From: Odontocerum albicorne
Taxonomy: Eukaryota > Arthropoda > Insecta > Trichoptera > Odontoceridae
Assembly (NCBI GenBank): GCA_949825065.1
Contig: OX463842.1
Location: 36,823,323-36,887,322 of the forward strand
Direction: 5' to 3'
Length of the DNA: 64,000 nucleotides
In this document: piece by piece, positions 63,395-64,000 of the stretch
Position numbering within the stretch: position 1 is the first letter of the stretch
How the letters are laid out: every line of letters starts with the position of its first letter
The notes under the pieces: model-generated
The model's database searches: none
Seen by the model: only the letters and a program-made list of their open reading frames with translations
What the model was told of the DNA's origin: nothing
Position numbers and translations under genes: made by a program

Positions 63395-64000
63395 GCGCTG
63401 CAGAGTCCCTGGGCACCATCATCGTAAGCCCCACGGAGCCCCCAGTGCAGAGGGGTGCCGCCCGGGTCATGTACGGCTCGGGCACACTGCGTGCCGCAGC
63501 TCCTCCAGCGCCCCCCCTCCACCCTGCGCAGCCCGCACCCTCTCCAACGCAGCCCACCACGCGGATTCATGCATACGGAACGCACGACGTGCCACCTTTG
63601 CACATGGTGCCCCTCCCAGGTTACGAGCTGCCAGACCATCAGCTTCCGCCGGAATACGAACCCGCCCACGCTCGCAGTGGAGGCCGGATGTCCAACATGG
63701 GTACCTATGGTGGAAGTGGACATGCGCCACCTGTTGGCAACGGAAGATCTGGAGATAGGGGAGGAATCTATGTAGGCAGAGACCACATCATAATTCCAGG
63801 CAAATATAGGGGAATGAATCCTGGAATCAATCCGATACATAGGCAAGAACACGTGGCTTACGGTGTCAACTCCGGAAGGCAACCTCCTGTTCATGGAAAA
63901 TTAATACAACAACCTTTAGATGGAAGAAGGTATCATCTCATGCAAAAGGAGGATGATGACTTTTTGGAAGATGGTGACAGTGATGTGGAAGGTGGTTGCC
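63395..64000 (+). CDS. Host gene, long coding exon (runs off the window)
   Basis: The acceptor TATTTATTTCACAG|GC at 63381-63396 follows a pyrimidine-rich tract. Joined in phase to the donor at 50452, the frame is open for 201 codons to the window edge with no stop and no required ATG. It starts AAESLGTIIVSPTEPP. A Pro/Ala/Thr-rich stretch (PAPPLHPAQPAPSPTQP) follows. Next comes VPLPGYELPDHQLPPEYEP, then Gly/Arg-rich text (GGRMSNMGTYGGSGHAPP; NGRSGDRGGIYVGRDHIIIP). At the edge is an acidic segment, KEDDDFLEDGDSDVEGG. No known domain is recognised. With the upstream signal-like segment it looks like a secreted or extracellular, largely disordered region. ORFs in other frames here are shadows. 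Confidence 0.8.

Noticed and set aside
63339..63894. Several overlapping ORFs on both strands (139, 106, 87 and 181 codons)
   Set aside because: They are shadows of the GC-rich exon. The frame in phase with the splice acceptor at 63395 is the only one that stays open to the window edge.

Overview
This is AT-rich nuclear DNA (roughly two thirds A+T by eye) from an animal, most likely an insect and perhaps a moth or butterfly. The evidence is a gypsy-type errantivirus with a baculovirus-F-like envelope gene, several mariner families (cecropia-like and irritans-like), jockey/I/RTE-like LINE fragments and abundant tRNA-derived SINEs. The order is an inference. There are no bacterial operons, ribosome binding sites or CRISPR arrays. 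Most of the window is transposable elements in different states of decay, plus minisatellites.

Layout. 0.06-4.0 kb: a heavily decayed plus-strand LINE (gag-like ORF1, endonuclease, RT, RNase H remnants) with an opposite-strand endonuclease fragment inside it. 5.4-9.4 kb: a 36-bp minisatellite and LINE fragments on both strands. 9391-12289: a complete hAT element (intact 694-aa transposase, terminal repeats, perfect 8-bp target duplication) inserted in a LINE fragment. 12.7-18.7 kb: LINE and SINE fragments. 19036-34513: an errantivirus provirus on the minus strand with two 611-bp LTRs, primer binding site, polypurine tract, gag, pol, env and a 4-bp target duplication CACT. Two younger elements sit inside it: a 1287-bp cecropia-like mariner with an intact transposase in the 3' LTR, and a 5556-bp plus-strand jockey-like LINE in the leader, flanked by an 11-bp duplication. 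Removing both leaves a provirus of about 8.6 kb.

34.5-64 kb: a small hAT MITE, more LINE and SINE fragments, five minisatellites, three copies of a foldback element, two decayed irritans-type mariners and a 402-bp internally deleted mariner.

Only one host gene is visible. Its first coding exon (50296-50452, ending in a hydrophobic signal-like segment and a good splice donor) and a long exon (63395 to the window edge) are in compatible phase across a 12.9-kb intron. The second exon stays open for 201 codons to the edge. A non-repetitive TATA-containing block near 37.3-37.6 kb could be its promoter and 5' non-coding exon. If so, everything from 37.6 to 63.4 kb is intronic. I do not recognise the product: it looks secreted or membrane-anchored, Pro/Gly-rich, with an acidic stretch at the edge.

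The elements give a relative chronology. The errantivirus inserted (its LTRs differ at 6 of 611 positions by my reading), and the mariner and LINE inserted into it later. Both nested insertions left exactly reconstructible empty sites.
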